Source: Bacillus ndiopicus (GTDB taxonomy: Bacteria; Bacillota; Bacilli; Bacillales_A; Planococcaceae). Taken from it: DNA of 64,000 nt. The position numbers and the translations under genes are program-made. The stretch is from NCBI RefSeq assembly GCF_000612805.1, contig NZ_HG964407.1, positions 1-64,000 of the forward strand, read 5' to 3'. The notes under the pieces were generated by a model. That model saw only the letters and a program-made list of their open reading frames with translations, did not search any database and was not told the origin of the DNA. Within the stretch, counting starts at the first letter, position 1, and the number at the start of each line of letters is the position of its first letter. Positions 1 to 8,298 of this stretch are shown here, piece after piece.

Positions 1-110
1 CAAAATTGTGTTTCATCTATTCAATGAAACTTTATTCATTCACGTATTGCTTGTTCAGTTTTCAAGGTTCATTTTATTCTATCGATATTAACACACCCGA
101 CAGTTATTAA
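1..110 (-). other. Leader of an rRNA operon lying beyond the left edge
   Basis: Read on the minus strand, this stretch follows a sigma-A type promoter and contains the element CCTTGAAAACTGAACAAGCA at about 48-67. That element is typical of the leaders and spacers around 16S and 23S rRNA genes in Bacilli. No rRNA body is present in the window. That a 16S gene follows to the left is inferred from this leader and from the tRNA cluster just upstream. Confidence 0.6.
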
Positions 111-140
111 ACTTTAACATATCACTTAATTGTTTGTCAA
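111..140 (-). promoter_or_regulatory. Probable rRNA operon promoter
   Basis: On the minus strand a consensus -35 TTGACA (135-140) is followed after 18 nt by TAAAGT (111-116). It lies between the last tRNA and the rRNA leader, so the rRNA operon could be read both from here and from the tRNA promoter upstream. Confidence 0.55.
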
Positions 141-150
141 CATCTTTTTT

Positions 151-224
151 TGGAGCGGGTGATGAGAATCGAACTCACGACATCAGCTTGGAAGGCTGAG
201 GTTTTACCATTAAACTACACCCGC
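151..224 (-). tRNA. tRNA-Gly (anticodon TCC)
   Basis: Complete cloverleaf of 74 nt with an encoded 3' CCA; the anticodon loop reads CTTCCAA. It is the last tRNA of the eight-gene minus-strand cluster. Confidence 0.95.
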
Positions 225-235
225 ATATATTTTTT

Positions 236-312
<77 letters not shown>

Positions 313-331
313 TAAATTATTATAATTTTAT

Positions 332-417
<86 letters not shown>

Positions 418-480
418 ATTCAACTTTCTACTTGAGGCTACATAATTATCTGTATTACTTCATAATTAACAAGTTGAAAA

Positions 481-556
481 TGGTGAGCCATGAAGGACTC
501 GAACCTTCGACCCTCTGATTAAAAGTCAGATGCTCTACCGACTGAGCTAATGGCTC
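481..556 (-). tRNA. tRNA-Lys (anticodon TTT)
   Basis: A 76-nt cloverleaf with encoded CCA and anticodon loop CTTTTAA. The 63 nt separating it from the following tRNA-Leu are AT-rich and hold no obvious terminator. Confidence 0.95.
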
Positions 557-562
557 GTGAAA

Positions 563-637
563 TGGCTGGGGTACTAGGATTCGAACCTAGGCATGACGGA
601 ATCAAAATCCGTTGCCTTACCGCTTGGCTATACCCCA
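563..637 (-). tRNA. tRNA-Gln (anticodon TTG)
   Basis: A 75-nt cloverleaf with encoded CCA, acceptor stem TGGGGTA/TACCCCA and anticodon loop TTTTGAT. It is 6 nt from tRNA-Lys. Confidence 0.95.
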
Positions 638-643
638 ACGAAA

Positions 644-719
644 TGGCGGTCCCGACCGGGATCGAACCGGCGATCTCCTGCGTGACAGGCAGGCATGTTA
701 ACCGCTACACCACGGGACC
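644..719 (-). tRNA. tRNA-Asp (anticodon GTC)
   Basis: A 76-nt cloverleaf with encoded CCA and anticodon loop CTGTCAC. It is 6 nt from tRNA-Gln. Confidence 0.95.
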
Positions 720-745
720 TTAAATTATTCAAATATAAATGCAAA

Positions 746-820
746 TGGTGACCCGTACGGGATTCGAACCCGTGTTACCGCCGTGAAAGGGCGGTGTCTT
801 AACCACTTGACCAACGGGCC
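746..820 (-). tRNA. tRNA-Glu (anticodon TTC)
   Basis: A 75-nt cloverleaf with encoded CCA and anticodon loop CTTTCAC. It is the second gene of the tRNA operon. Confidence 0.95.
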
Positions 821-821
821 A

Positions 822-896
822 TGGCTCCGAAGGCAGGACTCGAACCTGCGACCAACCGGTTAACAGCCGGTTGCTCTACCACTGAGCTACTTCGGA
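822..896 (-). tRNA. tRNA-Asn (anticodon GTT)
   Basis: A 75-nt cloverleaf with encoded CCA and anticodon loop CTGTTAA. It is the first gene of the cluster, one base from tRNA-Glu and about 36 nt downstream of the predicted transcription start. Confidence 0.95.
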
Positions 897-938
897 TTAA
901 TCATTACTTAATCAGTGATAACCTCACCGACTTTTTCT

Positions 939-967
939 ATTATAGACACCTTATTTCAGATAGTCAA
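939..967 (-). promoter_or_regulatory. Sigma-A promoter of the tRNA operon
   Basis: On the minus strand -35 TTGACT (962-967) and -10 TATAAT (939-944) are separated by exactly 17 nt. This near-consensus promoter sits just upstream of tRNA-Asn, as expected for a strongly expressed stable-RNA operon. Confidence 0.9.
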
Positions 968-1082
968 CATTTTTTTATATTTTTTTTGAAAATTAATTTC
1001 GCAGTTAGTTTATCAGTTAAATTTCATAAATTATAATCCATAAATCACACATTAATCAACACCCTCTCAATTTTTAACGCAT

Positions 1083-1532
1083 TCATACTAATTCGATAGC
1101 ACCACGGCAATTACTACAACAATAAGATTTTACATTGATCTTTCTTTTCCTTCTATATAACTCACCACAATCCGTACAGCGATAATTGTAATAAGTTGTT
1201 TTTTTCTTTTCTTCTTTTTCAATTGTTGAACAAAAACGAGGCGCTCCTACCTTTTTTAATAACACTCGAAAATCTTGGTCTCTATGCCGATACCCTTTAC
1301 CTTGAATGTGCAAATGATAATGACAAAGCTCATGCAGAATAATCCCCTTTAACTCATCAATACCAAAATGTTCATAATAACGTTTGTTCACTTCGATATT
1401 ATGGCTATTTAACATGTAGCGTCCGCCTGTCGTTCTTAAACGTGAATTAAAATAAACTTTATGCTTAAAAGGTATTTGGAAGTATTGCTCTGATAACTGC
1501 TCTACTAAATGCTGTAATTGTGAATCATCCAT
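1083..1532 (-). CDS. SprT-like zinc metalloprotease family protein (YdcK/CmpA type)
   Basis: A 149-aa protein with the metal-binding motif HELCHYH at residues 67-73, the SprT/Spartan-type HExxH. A C-terminal zinc ribbon has cysteines at 119, 122, 139 and 142. The ATG at 1532 was chosen because GGAGAT lies 7 nt upstream; an in-frame TTG at 1547 has no such site. In B. subtilis the homologue (ydcK, also called cmpA, linked to spore-coat quality control) lies near tex beside the sigB operon, and the same order is seen here. Proteolytic activity is not shown by the sequence alone. Confidence 0.85.
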   Translation of the reverse strand: MDDSQLQHLVEQLSEQYFQIPFKHKVYFNSRLRTTGGRYMLNSHNIEVNKRYYEHFGIDELKGIILHELCHYHLHIQGKGYRHRDQDFRVLLKKVGAPRFCSTIEKEEKKKTTYYNYRCTDCGELYRRKRKINVKSYCCSNCRGAIELV

Positions 1533-1628
1533 ATTTATCATCTCCAAAAATCTTTATGCTAAACGATGAAAAATCCAAGTTGCAGCTTAAAAGTGCAAGC
1601 ATGGATTTCCACCGTTACATTCTAAATT

Positions 1629-3791
1629 TTATTGTGGCGGAAGCATCGTTAAAGAAATACGGCCTTTTTCTACTTCTACCTTCTCTACCCAAACGGTTAC
1701 AATATCTCCAAGTGCAACAACTTCAAGAGGATGTTTAATACGGCGTTTTTGTAATTTAGATATGTGCACAAGACCATCCTGTTTAACACCGATATCTACA
1801 AAGGCACCAAAATCGACTACATTGCGCACTGTTCCTTGCAATTCCATTCCCACTTTTAAATCTTCCATTTGTAAAACATCTGTTTTTAGCAATGGCTGAG
1901 GGAAAGCGTCTCGTGGATCACGAGTAGGCTTCATTAATGTATCTACTAAATCTTTAACTGTCACTTCCCCAACATTTAATGCTTTACCTAATTCTTCAAT
2001 AGAAAGTCCTGAAATAGCTTGTTCTGCCTTTTCAGTTCCTACATCCTTTTTCGTCAAATTGGACATTTGTAGAATTTGTTCTGCTAACTCATAGCTTTCA
2101 GGGTGGATACCTGTTGCATCCAATGGATTTTTAGCATCCGCAATACGTAAAAAGCCAATTGCCTGTTCGTATGTTTTAGCTCCAAGACGAGGTATTTTTT
2201 TTAATTGTGCACGGGAAGTAAATTTCCCACTCTCACTACGCGCCTTAACAATATTTTCTGCAACCGTTTTCGATAAACCTGACACGTATTGCAATAAAGA
2301 AGCTGAAGCTGTGTTAACATCAACCCCTACTTGGTTTACTGCTGTTTCTACTATAAATGTTAAAGATTCCGCCAACTGCTTCTGCGATACATCATGTTGG
2401 TATTGTCCAACGCCTACTGCCTTTGGTTCAATTTTTACAAGCTCTGATAGAGGATCTTGTAAACGACGTGCAATTGATACCGCACTACGTTGCTCTACTT
2501 GCAATTCAGGGAATTCTGCACGTGCTACATCAGATGCCGAGTATACAGAAGCGCCCGCCTCGTTGACAATAACATAAGCAATTTCCGTTGTACCACGCTC
2601 TTTTATTACATCTGCAATAAATTGCTCTGTTTCGCGAGAGGCAGTCCCATTTCCAATCGCAATAATGCTAATCGGATAACGATCTAATAATTGATTTACA
2701 ACCTTTTTTGAGTTGGCTACATCGGGCTTTGGAGGATGTGGATAGATTGCTGTAACTTCTAACATTTTCCCTGTTTCATCTACAACTGCTAGCTTACAGC
2801 CCGTACGATATGCAGGGTCAACACCAAGCACCATTTTACCACGCATCGGTGGTTGTAATAATAAATTCCGTAAGTTTTCAGCAAAAATGTGAATAGCCTG
2901 TGCTTCCGCCTTTTCCGATAATTCATTACGAAGCTCTCTTTCAATAGAAGGTTGGATTAAGCGCTTATAGCTATCATTAATTGCCTCTCTTACTTGCGGA
3001 ATAGAAGAACATGAGCGATTTTTAGGAATCCATTCATTTTCCATTATTTGCGTTGCGCGCTCTACTGGTACAGTAATCGAGACTTTTAAAATCTCTTCTT
3101 TTTCTCCTCGATTTATCGCTAAAATACGGTGTGGAACAATGCGATTAATTGGCTCTTCATAGCTATAATACATTTCAAAAACATGCTTTTCGTCTTTATC
3201 TTCATTTTTACTTGCCGTTTCAATTTTCCCTTCACGCCAAGATAATTTACGCAAACGTTCTCGAATTGCTGCGTCGTCCGCGAAACGTTCTGCTAAAATA
3301 GCACGCGCTCCAGCTAAAGCGTCATCAACAGTTGGCACTGCTTTCTCATCATTCACAAAATTTTGTGCTTGCACCTCAATATCACTATTTGTAAACTGCA
3401 TCATTATATCTGCAAGTGGTTCTAATCCGCTTTCCTTAGCAATTGTTGCCTTTGTTCTACGTTTTTGTTTATATGGTCGATACAAATCTTCTATACGCTG
3501 AAGGACTGTTGCGGTTTTAATTGCACGCTGTAATTCTTCCGTCAGTTTACCTTGCTCATCAATTAAGCGCAATACCTCTTCTTTTCTTTTTTCAAGTTGT
3601 TGGATATATTGGTAGCGGTCATCAACTGCTTTAATTTGCACTTCGTCCAAGGAGCCTGTCGCTTCCTTACGATAGCGCGCAATAAATGGTACTGTATTGC
3701 TATCTTCAAGTAGTTTAATAACAGCTTCTACTTGATGTGGTAATACATTTACGTCTGCCGCAATTAACTTAAACATTTGTTTGTTATCCAA
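1629..3791 (-). CDS. tex: Tex-family RNA-binding transcriptional accessory protein
   Basis: A protein of about 720 aa, the usual Tex length. An N-terminal helical Tex domain holds the hallmark NTVPFIARYRKEATGS (about residues 33-48). A YqgF/RNase H-like domain starting GVDPAYRTGCKLAVVD follows near 325, then helix-hairpin-helix segments near 490-560, and an S1 RNA-binding domain closes the protein at about 645-710. The family binds RNA and affects transcription and translation fidelity. The start is uncertain: a TTG at 3791 has AGAAGGA 11 nt upstream, while a GTG at 3821 in the same frame has no clear site. A 1571-1608 stem-loop beyond the stop could be its terminator. Confidence 0.9.
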   Translation of the reverse strand: MDNKQMFKLIAADVNVLPHQVEAVIKLLEDSNTVPFIARYRKEATGSLDEVQIKAVDDRYQYIQQLEKRKEEVLRLIDEQGKLTEELQRAIKTATVLQRIEDLYRPYKQKRRTKATIAKESGLEPLADIMMQFTNSDIEVQAQNFVNDEKAVPTVDDALAGARAILAERFADDAAIRERLRKLSWREGKIETASKNEDKDEKHVFEMYYSYEEPINRIVPHRILAINRGEKEEILKVSITVPVERATQIMENEWIPKNRSCSSIPQVREAINDSYKRLIQPSIERELRNELSEKAEAQAIHIFAENLRNLLLQPPMRGKMVLGVDPAYRTGCKLAVVDETGKMLEVTAIYPHPPKPDVANSKKVVNQLLDRYPISIIAIGNGTASRETEQFIADVIKERGTTEIAYVIVNEAGASVYSASDVARAEFPELQVEQRSAVSIARRLQDPLSELVKIEPKAVGVGQYQHDVSQKQLAESLTFIVETAVNQVGVDVNTASASLLQYVSGLSKTVAENIVKARSESGKFTSRAQLKKIPRLGAKTYEQAIGFLRIADAKNPLDATGIHPESYELAEQILQMSNLTKKDVGTEKAEQAISGLSIEELGKALNVGEVTVKDLVDTLMKPTRDPRDAFPQPLLKTDVLQMEDLKVGMELQGTVRNVVDFGAFVDIGVKQDGLVHISKLQKRRIKHPLEVVALGDIVTVWVEKVEVEKGRISLTMLPPQ

Positions 3792-3880
3792 ATTTATCAC
3801 ATTCCTTCTTACGTTATTCACGATTACAAAAAATCAGCGTGCTAGAATTTCTCTCGCATTAACAGGCAGTAATGTCTTCT

Positions 3881-4050
3881 ACGATTAGTAATCGCAGGAG
3901 CAATTTATTTGTATCGAAATCAAAGTAACCGATACAAGATGCCCACTTCAAAGCTTTAAGTGGGAGCTTAACTGTCTGTAAAAACTTGATTAGTGGGAAC
4001 TAAAAATTAGTGGAGAAGAAGCCCCCACCAATTAAAGTTTCACTTTATTC
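3881..4050. repeat. Diverged single copy of the GACGAGTAAT repeat element in the rsbX position
   Basis: Bases 3881-3904 match the 33-bp tandem unit at 17274-17494 with two changes (ACGATTAGTAATCGCAGGAG against ACGACGAGTAATCGCAGGAG). Downstream come an inverted repeat CCCACTT/AAGTGGG (near 3942-3964), a longer inverted repeat (3985-4037), and GTTTCACTTTAT at the right end. The copy at 21211-21332 shares both ends. The 220-nt space between sigB and tex has no gene; rsbX would normally be here. It may be a decayed small mobile element, but no transposase remnant is visible. Confidence 0.6.
3981..4037 (-). terminator. Possible terminator of the sigB operon
   Basis: On the minus strand a 13-14 bp imperfect stem (4024-4037 with 3985-3997) is followed directly by TTTTTAC. 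It lies 30 nt past the sigB stop codon and inside the repeat element, so the element may supply the operon's terminator. Confidence 0.5.
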
Positions 4051-4068
4051 TAACATGCTGATTTTATT

Positions 4069-4848
4069 TTAACTATTATTGACTGCAACAACTGCATCTT
4101 GTAGTTTTTTTATTGCTGCCCTTTGAATTCGGGATACATGCATTTGCGAAATGCCTAGTTGCTCTCCAGCCTCTTTTTGACTCAGTTGTTTTAAATATGT
4201 AAGCTCTATTACCTTCTGCTCGCGCTCATTTAAAACATGCATAATTTCAGATACAATCATTCTTTGGTTTGCCATTTCAAACTCTAAGTCTTCTTTACCG
4301 ACAACATCGAACAATGTAACTGTACTACCATCAGAGTCGGATTCTATTGCACGATCCATTGACAACGCTTGGTAACCACGCCCCAATTCCATCGCTTCAA
4401 GCACTTCCTCTTCCTGCACTTCTAAACGTATAGCGATTTCAGTAATTGTAGGTGAACGCTGAAGTTCAGTCGTTAAGTGCTCCACTGTTGATTTAATGCG
4501 TGGGCCTAATTCTTTAATGCGACGTGGTACATGCACGTCCCAAGTTTTGTCTCGTAAAAAGCGTTTAATTTCTCCGATAATTGTAGGTATTGCAAATGCT
4601 TCAAAACTTCGTCCTACTGTCGTATCAAAACGTTGTATTGCTCCAAGTAAACCTAACATGCCAACTTGAACAATATCCTCGTAATACGTTTTACCAGCCG
4701 CGTATTTACGCGCTAATGCCTCTACTAGTTGTTGATAATGAAGTACTAGTTCTGTTTGAGCGGCTTCGTCTTTTGTAGCTTGATATTGTGCAATCCAATG
4801 GAGTACCTCTTTATCTGAGGCTTCATTAGGTAACGATTCTCTCGTCAT
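4069..4848 (-). CDS. sigB: RNA polymerase sigma factor SigB (general stress)
   Basis: A 259-aa sigma-70 family protein close to the 264 aa of B. subtilis SigB. Region 2 includes YEDIVQVGMLGLLGAIQRFD, region 3 lies in the middle, and region 4 ends with the helix-turn-helix QKEAGEQLGISQMHVSRIQ. It directs RNA polymerase to GTTTAA/GGGWAW promoters, examples of which occur in this window (5663-5687, 32886-32984). The ATG at 4848 has AGGTGG six bases upstream; a longer reading to 4875 lacks a site. It overlaps rsbW by 23 nt, consistent with translational coupling to its anti-sigma factor. Confidence 0.96.
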   Translation of the reverse strand: MTRESLPNEASDKEVLHWIAQYQATKDEAAQTELVLHYQQLVEALARKYAAGKTYYEDIVQVGMLGLLGAIQRFDTTVGRSFEAFAIPTIIGEIKRFLRDKTWDVHVPRRIKELGPRIKSTVEHLTTELQRSPTITEIAIRLEVQEEEVLEAMELGRGYQALSMDRAIESDSDGSTVTLFDVVGKEDLEFEMANQRMIVSEIMHVLNEREQKVIELTYLKQLSQKEAGEQLGISQMHVSRIQRAAIKKLQDAVVAVNNS

Positions 4849-5296
4849 AATCTTCCACCTGCTCTCTTGCGACATACTTTGTCATGAAAACAGTGACACC
4901 GCCCTCATTGTTTACCTTCACTTCATCCATGAGTGCTTCCATTAAATATAGCCCTAAGCCGCCTTCACGTAACATTGATATTTTCTCATTTTCGTTGTAG
5001 GGACCGATTTTAGATTTAACTTCTTCAAAATTAAAGCTATTGCCATAATCAGCTACCATAATCTCGATTTTATTATCGAATAAAGCGCAGCCAATAACAA
5101 CTTCACCTTCTTCAGTATCATGATAAGCATGATGAACGACATTTGTGACAGCTTCACCTGTGGCAATTTTCAAATCCTCAATTTCATCATAGGTAAACCC
5201 AACTCGCAATGCTAAACCTGAAATAGTAAGGCGAATGACACTAACATATTGTGGTTTAGCAGGGACTCTTATTTCTATATAATCAAATGCTTTCAT
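4826..5296 (-). CDS. rsbW: Anti-sigma-B factor and serine kinase RsbW
   Basis: A 156-aa GHKL-fold kinase with the N box EAVTNVVHHAYH and the glycine-rich GGLGLYLMEALMD. RsbW either binds SigB or phosphorylates and releases RsbV. The start ATG at 5296 follows GGTGGAG with a 7-nt gap; the upstream in-frame ATG at 5326 lies within rsbV and has no site. The gene overlaps rsbV by 14 nt and sigB by 23 nt, keeping the partner-switch proteins in proportion. Confidence 0.96.
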   Translation of the reverse strand: MKAFDYIEIRVPAKPQYVSVIRLTISGLALRVGFTYDEIEDLKIATGEAVTNVVHHAYHDTEEGEVVIGCALFDNKIEIMVADYGNSFNFEEVKSKIGPYNENEKISMLREGGLGLYLMEALMDEVKVNNEGGVTVFMTKYVAREQVEDYDERIVT

Positions 5297-5627
5297 TGTT
5301 ATACTCCACCTTTGTATTCGTTTCAATATCCATTAGCTCACTTAAACCAGTAATTTCAAATAAACGAACTAGGCGTGCTGTTAAACCGACTAGCTTAAAA
5401 TGCGCATTTTCTTTCACAACTTTTTTATAAAATGCAACGAAAATTCCTAATCCTGTACTATCTAAATAACTTACCTTTGATAAATCTAATTGCACTAATA
5501 AATCTTTTTCAATTTCAAGAGCGTCAAGCTCCTCGCGTAAAATAGGTGCTGTATACGTATCGATTTCTCCATCTATATATCCATGCACTACTTCCCCATC
5601 TTTTTGAAATTTCACATTTATGTTCAT
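5283..5627 (-). CDS. rsbV: Anti-anti-sigma factor RsbV
   Basis: A 114-aa STAS-domain protein. The phosphorylated serine is recognisable as Ser57 in DSTGLG. Unphosphorylated RsbV binds RsbW and frees SigB; RsbU restores this form. GGAGGTG lies well placed before the ATG. It is the first gene after the internal sigma-B promoter, so rsbV-rsbW-sigB form the autoregulated part of the operon. Confidence 0.96.
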   Translation of the reverse strand: MNINVKFQKDGEVVHGYIDGEIDTYTAPILREELDALEIEKDLLVQLDLSKVSYLDSTGLGIFVAFYKKVVKENAHFKLVGLTARLVRLFEITGLSELMDIETNTKVEYNNESI

Positions 5628-5662
5628 ACTTTTAACACACCTCCGTTATAACCTATACAACG

Positions 5663-5687
5663 ATTCCCTTTCTTCAAAATTTTAAAC
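5663..5687 (-). promoter_or_regulatory. Sigma-B promoter in front of rsbV
   Basis: On the minus strand GTTTAA (5682-5687) and GGGAAT (5663-5668) are separated by 13 nt, a full match to the sigma-B consensus. It lies between rsbU and rsbV, the place of the autoregulatory sigma-B promoter in B. subtilis. Confidence 0.9.
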
Positions 5688-5700
5688 TTCTCTTAGAATT

Positions 5701-6696
5701 TTATTTTTTAAAGATAACGACGGTAAAATCATCATCCAAACCTTGTTCTTGTAATTTCTGCAATTCTTCATATAATTTCTCGCACATTTCTTGTGCGCTT
5801 AAATGAGAGTATGTAAGTGCTAGCTGTTCAATAATTTTTCTTGAATCAATTTTATCATCATGCCTAAATTCCGTTACGCCATCTGTCATCATAATGATAA
5901 AATCGCCTTCATAAAGTGGAATCTCCGTCTGCTCATATTTCATTTCAGGCATAATACCAAGCAACAGCCCTTTCGCACCTAAGCCATAAAAAGCATTATC
6001 AGCAGCATTATAATAAATGGCAGGCTCATGTCCAGCCGAGCCATAAGTGAATATGCTACGCGCTAAATCTAATCGGCCATAAAACATGGAAACAAACATG
6101 CTATCATCCACGCTTTTTTCTATAATGCGATTTAATACTTCTAGTACATAAGAAGGATTATTCTCTGCGTATTCTAATGTATCAAGTCCATATTTCACCA
6201 TCGACATGCAGAGTGCGGCAGGTACCCCTTTGCCAACTACATCTGTTACTGCTACACCTACATAATTTTCCTCATCATTTAGAAAATGAACGTAATCGCC
6301 ATTCATTTTACGTATTGGAATGGATAACATACCAATATCAATTTCATCAATTTGCGGCACTGTCGTTTTTAATAAAACACTTTGAATCTTCGTCGCTACA
6401 TTCATTTCAATCCGCATTTCCTCCTGCTGCTCCAGTAGCATTTGATGCTCCTTCAATGTTAAACCGAAATAAACCATTATTTCGATTAAAAAATCGTAGC
6501 CATGTCTACTCACGACCGGTAATTCAGGAAATATTTCTTCCATCACTTGCTTATGCATATGTATTACTTCTTCTGGTGTTATATTTTTTTGAATCAATTG
6601 CCGAATAAAGTTTTGTCCAATATATAAATTTCGCTCTGATTGATTTTCAATATAATCTACGAGAATTTTTTTATATTGGATTTTTAGTTCTTTCAT
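5701..6696 (-). CDS. rsbU: RsbU, PP2C-type phosphatase that activates the SigB switch
   Basis: A 331-aa protein with an N-terminal helical RsbT-binding domain (about 1-85) and a C-terminal PPM/SpoIIE phosphatase domain (about 120-330). Metal-binding acidic motifs are visible: MNGDY, VTDVVGKGVPAALC, MTDGVTEF and the closing DDDFTVVIF. It dephosphorylates RsbV when stimulated by RsbT. It starts 13 nt after the rsbT stop. Confidence 0.95.
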   Translation of the reverse strand: MKELKIQYKKILVDYIENQSERNLYIGQNFIRQLIQKNITPEEVIHMHKQVMEEIFPELPVVSRHGYDFLIEIMVYFGLTLKEHQMLLEQQEEMRIEMNVATKIQSVLLKTTVPQIDEIDIGMLSIPIRKMNGDYVHFLNDEENYVGVAVTDVVGKGVPAALCMSMVKYGLDTLEYAENNPSYVLEVLNRIIEKSVDDSMFVSMFYGRLDLARSIFTYGSAGHEPAIYYNAADNAFYGLGAKGLLLGIMPEMKYEQTEIPLYEGDFIIMMTDGVTEFRHDDKIDSRKIIEQLALTYSHLSAQEMCEKLYEELQKLQEQGLDDDFTVVIFKK

Positions 6697-6709
6697 ATAC
6701 TTTTCCCTA

Positions 6710-7102
6710 TCACAACCATTTTTTTACGCGAACAGTTGTCCCTTCTTTTAATTGTGATTGAATTTCTATATCGTCCATTAATCTTTTAACCCCTGGTAAG
6801 CCAGCTCCAATACTACCCGATGTAGAAAATCCATCTTGCATTACGGCGCGTACATCTTCTATACCTGGACCTTGATCAGCAGCAGTTATTGCCAAGCCAA
6901 CTTTACCATCCTGCTCTACAGTTTCTATTGTAATCGTTCCAACACTGGCATATAAATATATATTGCGCGCTAGCTCACTAATAACTGTTGCAATGCGTGC
7001 TTGATTTACTGTGTCAAAGCCTATTTTTTTTGCTTCATTACGCCCTATTTCGCGCGCTGTAACAATATCCCATTCCGTTGTAATATTTATAGTAGATTTC
7101 AT
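6710..7102 (-). CDS. rsbT: RsbT, switch kinase and activator of RsbU
   Basis: A 130-aa GHKL kinase (B. subtilis RsbT is 133 aa) with the N-box region ISELARNIYLYA and the ATP lid motifs DQGPGIED and GAGLPGVKRLMDD. RsbT normally phosphorylates RsbS and RsbR in the stressosome and, when released, activates RsbU. No rsbR or rsbS lies upstream: the next gene is ndoA, 420 nt away. The ATG at 7102 follows GGTGAG; the longer reading to 7126 was not used. Confidence 0.92.
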   Translation of the reverse strand: MKSTINITTEWDIVTAREIGRNEAKKIGFDTVNQARIATVISELARNIYLYASVGTITIETVEQDGKVGLAITAADQGPGIEDVRAVMQDGFSTSGSIGAGLPGVKRLMDDIEIQSQLKEGTTVRVKKWL

Positions 7103-7142
7103 GCTTCTCACCGTCCCTGATGACATCTTAAAGTCTATTTTA

Positions 7143-7170
7143 AATATACCTTATAAAAATATTTTGTAAA
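7143..7170 (-). promoter_or_regulatory. Possible promoter of rsbT-rsbU
   Basis: On the minus strand TTTACA (7165-7170) and TATATT (7143-7148) are 16 nt apart, about 40 nt upstream of rsbT. Since a strong terminator follows ndoA, rsbTU needs its own promoter here. The rest of 7171-7453 holds no recognisable gene or further signal. Confidence 0.45.
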
Positions 7171-7453
7171 ATTAATTCTATCCAAAGTTATTTGTTAACG
7201 TTGAAAATTCCTGAGAAATGATTTGTGATGCAACGGCAAGGATTTTCCCCTTCAATGATAAAGCAGTCCGCAAACAAATTCGCCCCGAGTAATATTTGCT
7301 CATTTGCTTAATTTCTCTATAAAAGGCCGAAAATTCGGTTTTTTTGCCTTTTTTATAAATAAAAAGTGAAATAACACGTTATTTTTAATCAGCATCAAGC
7401 CAAGCAATTTTATAATTCTTTCAAAATTTCGAAGTTACTTTCTATAATGGCAT

Positions 7454-7508
7454 CAAAAAAATAGCTGTCTGAAAAATCATGCATCAGCATGCTTTCCAGA
7501 CAGCTATT
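7454..7508 (-). terminator. Terminator after ndoA
   Basis: A perfect 12-bp stem AATAGCTGTCTG/CAGACAGCTATT with a loop that can pair further (GCATGATGCATG-like), followed on the minus strand by seven T. It separates ndoAI-ndoA from the rsb operon. Confidence 0.9.
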
Positions 7509-7522
7509 TTCATTATTATGTA

Positions 7523-7873
7523 TTAAAAACTTACGAGGCCTAAACTAATACCTAATGCCATATCAACTTTTTCCATTAATTCATCATCAAGCTGTGTAAT
7601 GCGATCTGTTAATCGCGATTTATCAATAGTACGCAATTGCTCAAGCAAAATTACCGAATCGCGTTCAAACCCATACTTTTTAGCATCGATTTCGACATGG
7701 GTTGGCAATTTTGCTTTTTGAATTTGCGCAGTAATAGCAGCTATAATGACGGTTGGACTAAATCTATTGCCAATATCATTTTGAATAATTAGTACAGGTC
7801 TTGTACCACCTTGCTCTGAGCCTATAACAGGTGATAGATCTGCAAAAAAAACGTCTCCACGTTTTACGCTCAA
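7523..7873 (-). CDS. ndoA: MazF/NdoA-type mRNA interferase toxin
   Basis: A 116-aa protein, exactly the length of B. subtilis NdoA (EndoA), which cuts mRNA at UACAU-type sites. The family signature [20 protein letters not shown] opens the protein, and [19 protein letters not shown] follows. The start is a TTG at 7873 preceded by GGGGGATG; reading further upstream to 7933 would overlap ndoAI. It begins 4 nt after the ndoAI stop, so toxin and antitoxin are co-expressed. Confidence 0.95.
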   Translation of the reverse strand: MSVKRGDVFFADLSPVIGSEQGGTRPVLIIQNDIGNRFSPTVIIAAITAQIQKAKLPTHVEIDAKKYGFERDSVILLEQLRTIDKSRLTDRITQLDDELMEKVDMALGISLGLVSF

Positions 7874-7877
7874 ATTG

Positions 7878-8153
7878 TCATCCCCCGCTAACGAGACGCT
7901 GCTCCACCATATGTTCCGCTTCATATTCTGCATGCAGGCATTCGCTGCAAATCATCAGATTAATATGCGACATTTCCACATAGCCCTTTTCTAAAGCTTC
8001 CCGTATCTGATTTGGTTGTGTCTGCTTCACTCGTTTAGATGTTGAAACATACAGCATTTCGCCATTATAGAAATTTCTTTGGGCAAATATTTGTTGAATT
8101 TCTACTAATGACTCGTTTGAAGAGTTCGTATTCTCTCTATTTTTCGTGTACAC
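7878..8153 (-). CDS. ndoAI: NdoAI/MazE-type antitoxin with diverged N-terminus
   Basis: A 91-aa protein. The C-terminal half, which binds the toxin, keeps the family pattern ([10 protein letters not shown]...[14 protein letters not shown]). The N-terminal half, normally a clear ribbon-helix-helix DNA-binding domain, is hard to recognise here and reads as a diverged segment with [14 protein letters not shown]. The GTG at 8153 was chosen because GGAGGTG lies 6 nt upstream. Placement directly before ndoA and after alr matches B. subtilis. Operon autoregulation may differ if DNA binding is weakened. Confidence 0.88.
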   Translation of the reverse strand: MYTKNRENTNSSNESLVEIQQIFAQRNFYNGEMLYVSTSKRVKQTQPNQIREALEKGYVEMSHINLMICSECLHAEYEAEHMVEQRLVSGG

Positions 8154-8298
8154 AACAAGCACCTCCACAAAAGACCGCAAAACTTCTGCTTTTCATAATC
8201 TCATTCTACCATTGAATACATGCAATGAAAAGACAAGAAATCTAAAAAACTGACAATCTCTGTATGAAAAGCGGTTTTTTGTCGAAAGTACAAATATT

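Noticed and set aside
6177-6608. 143-codon plus-strand frame inside rsbU
   Set aside because: Antisense shadow of the conserved RsbU phosphatase; no ribosome site.
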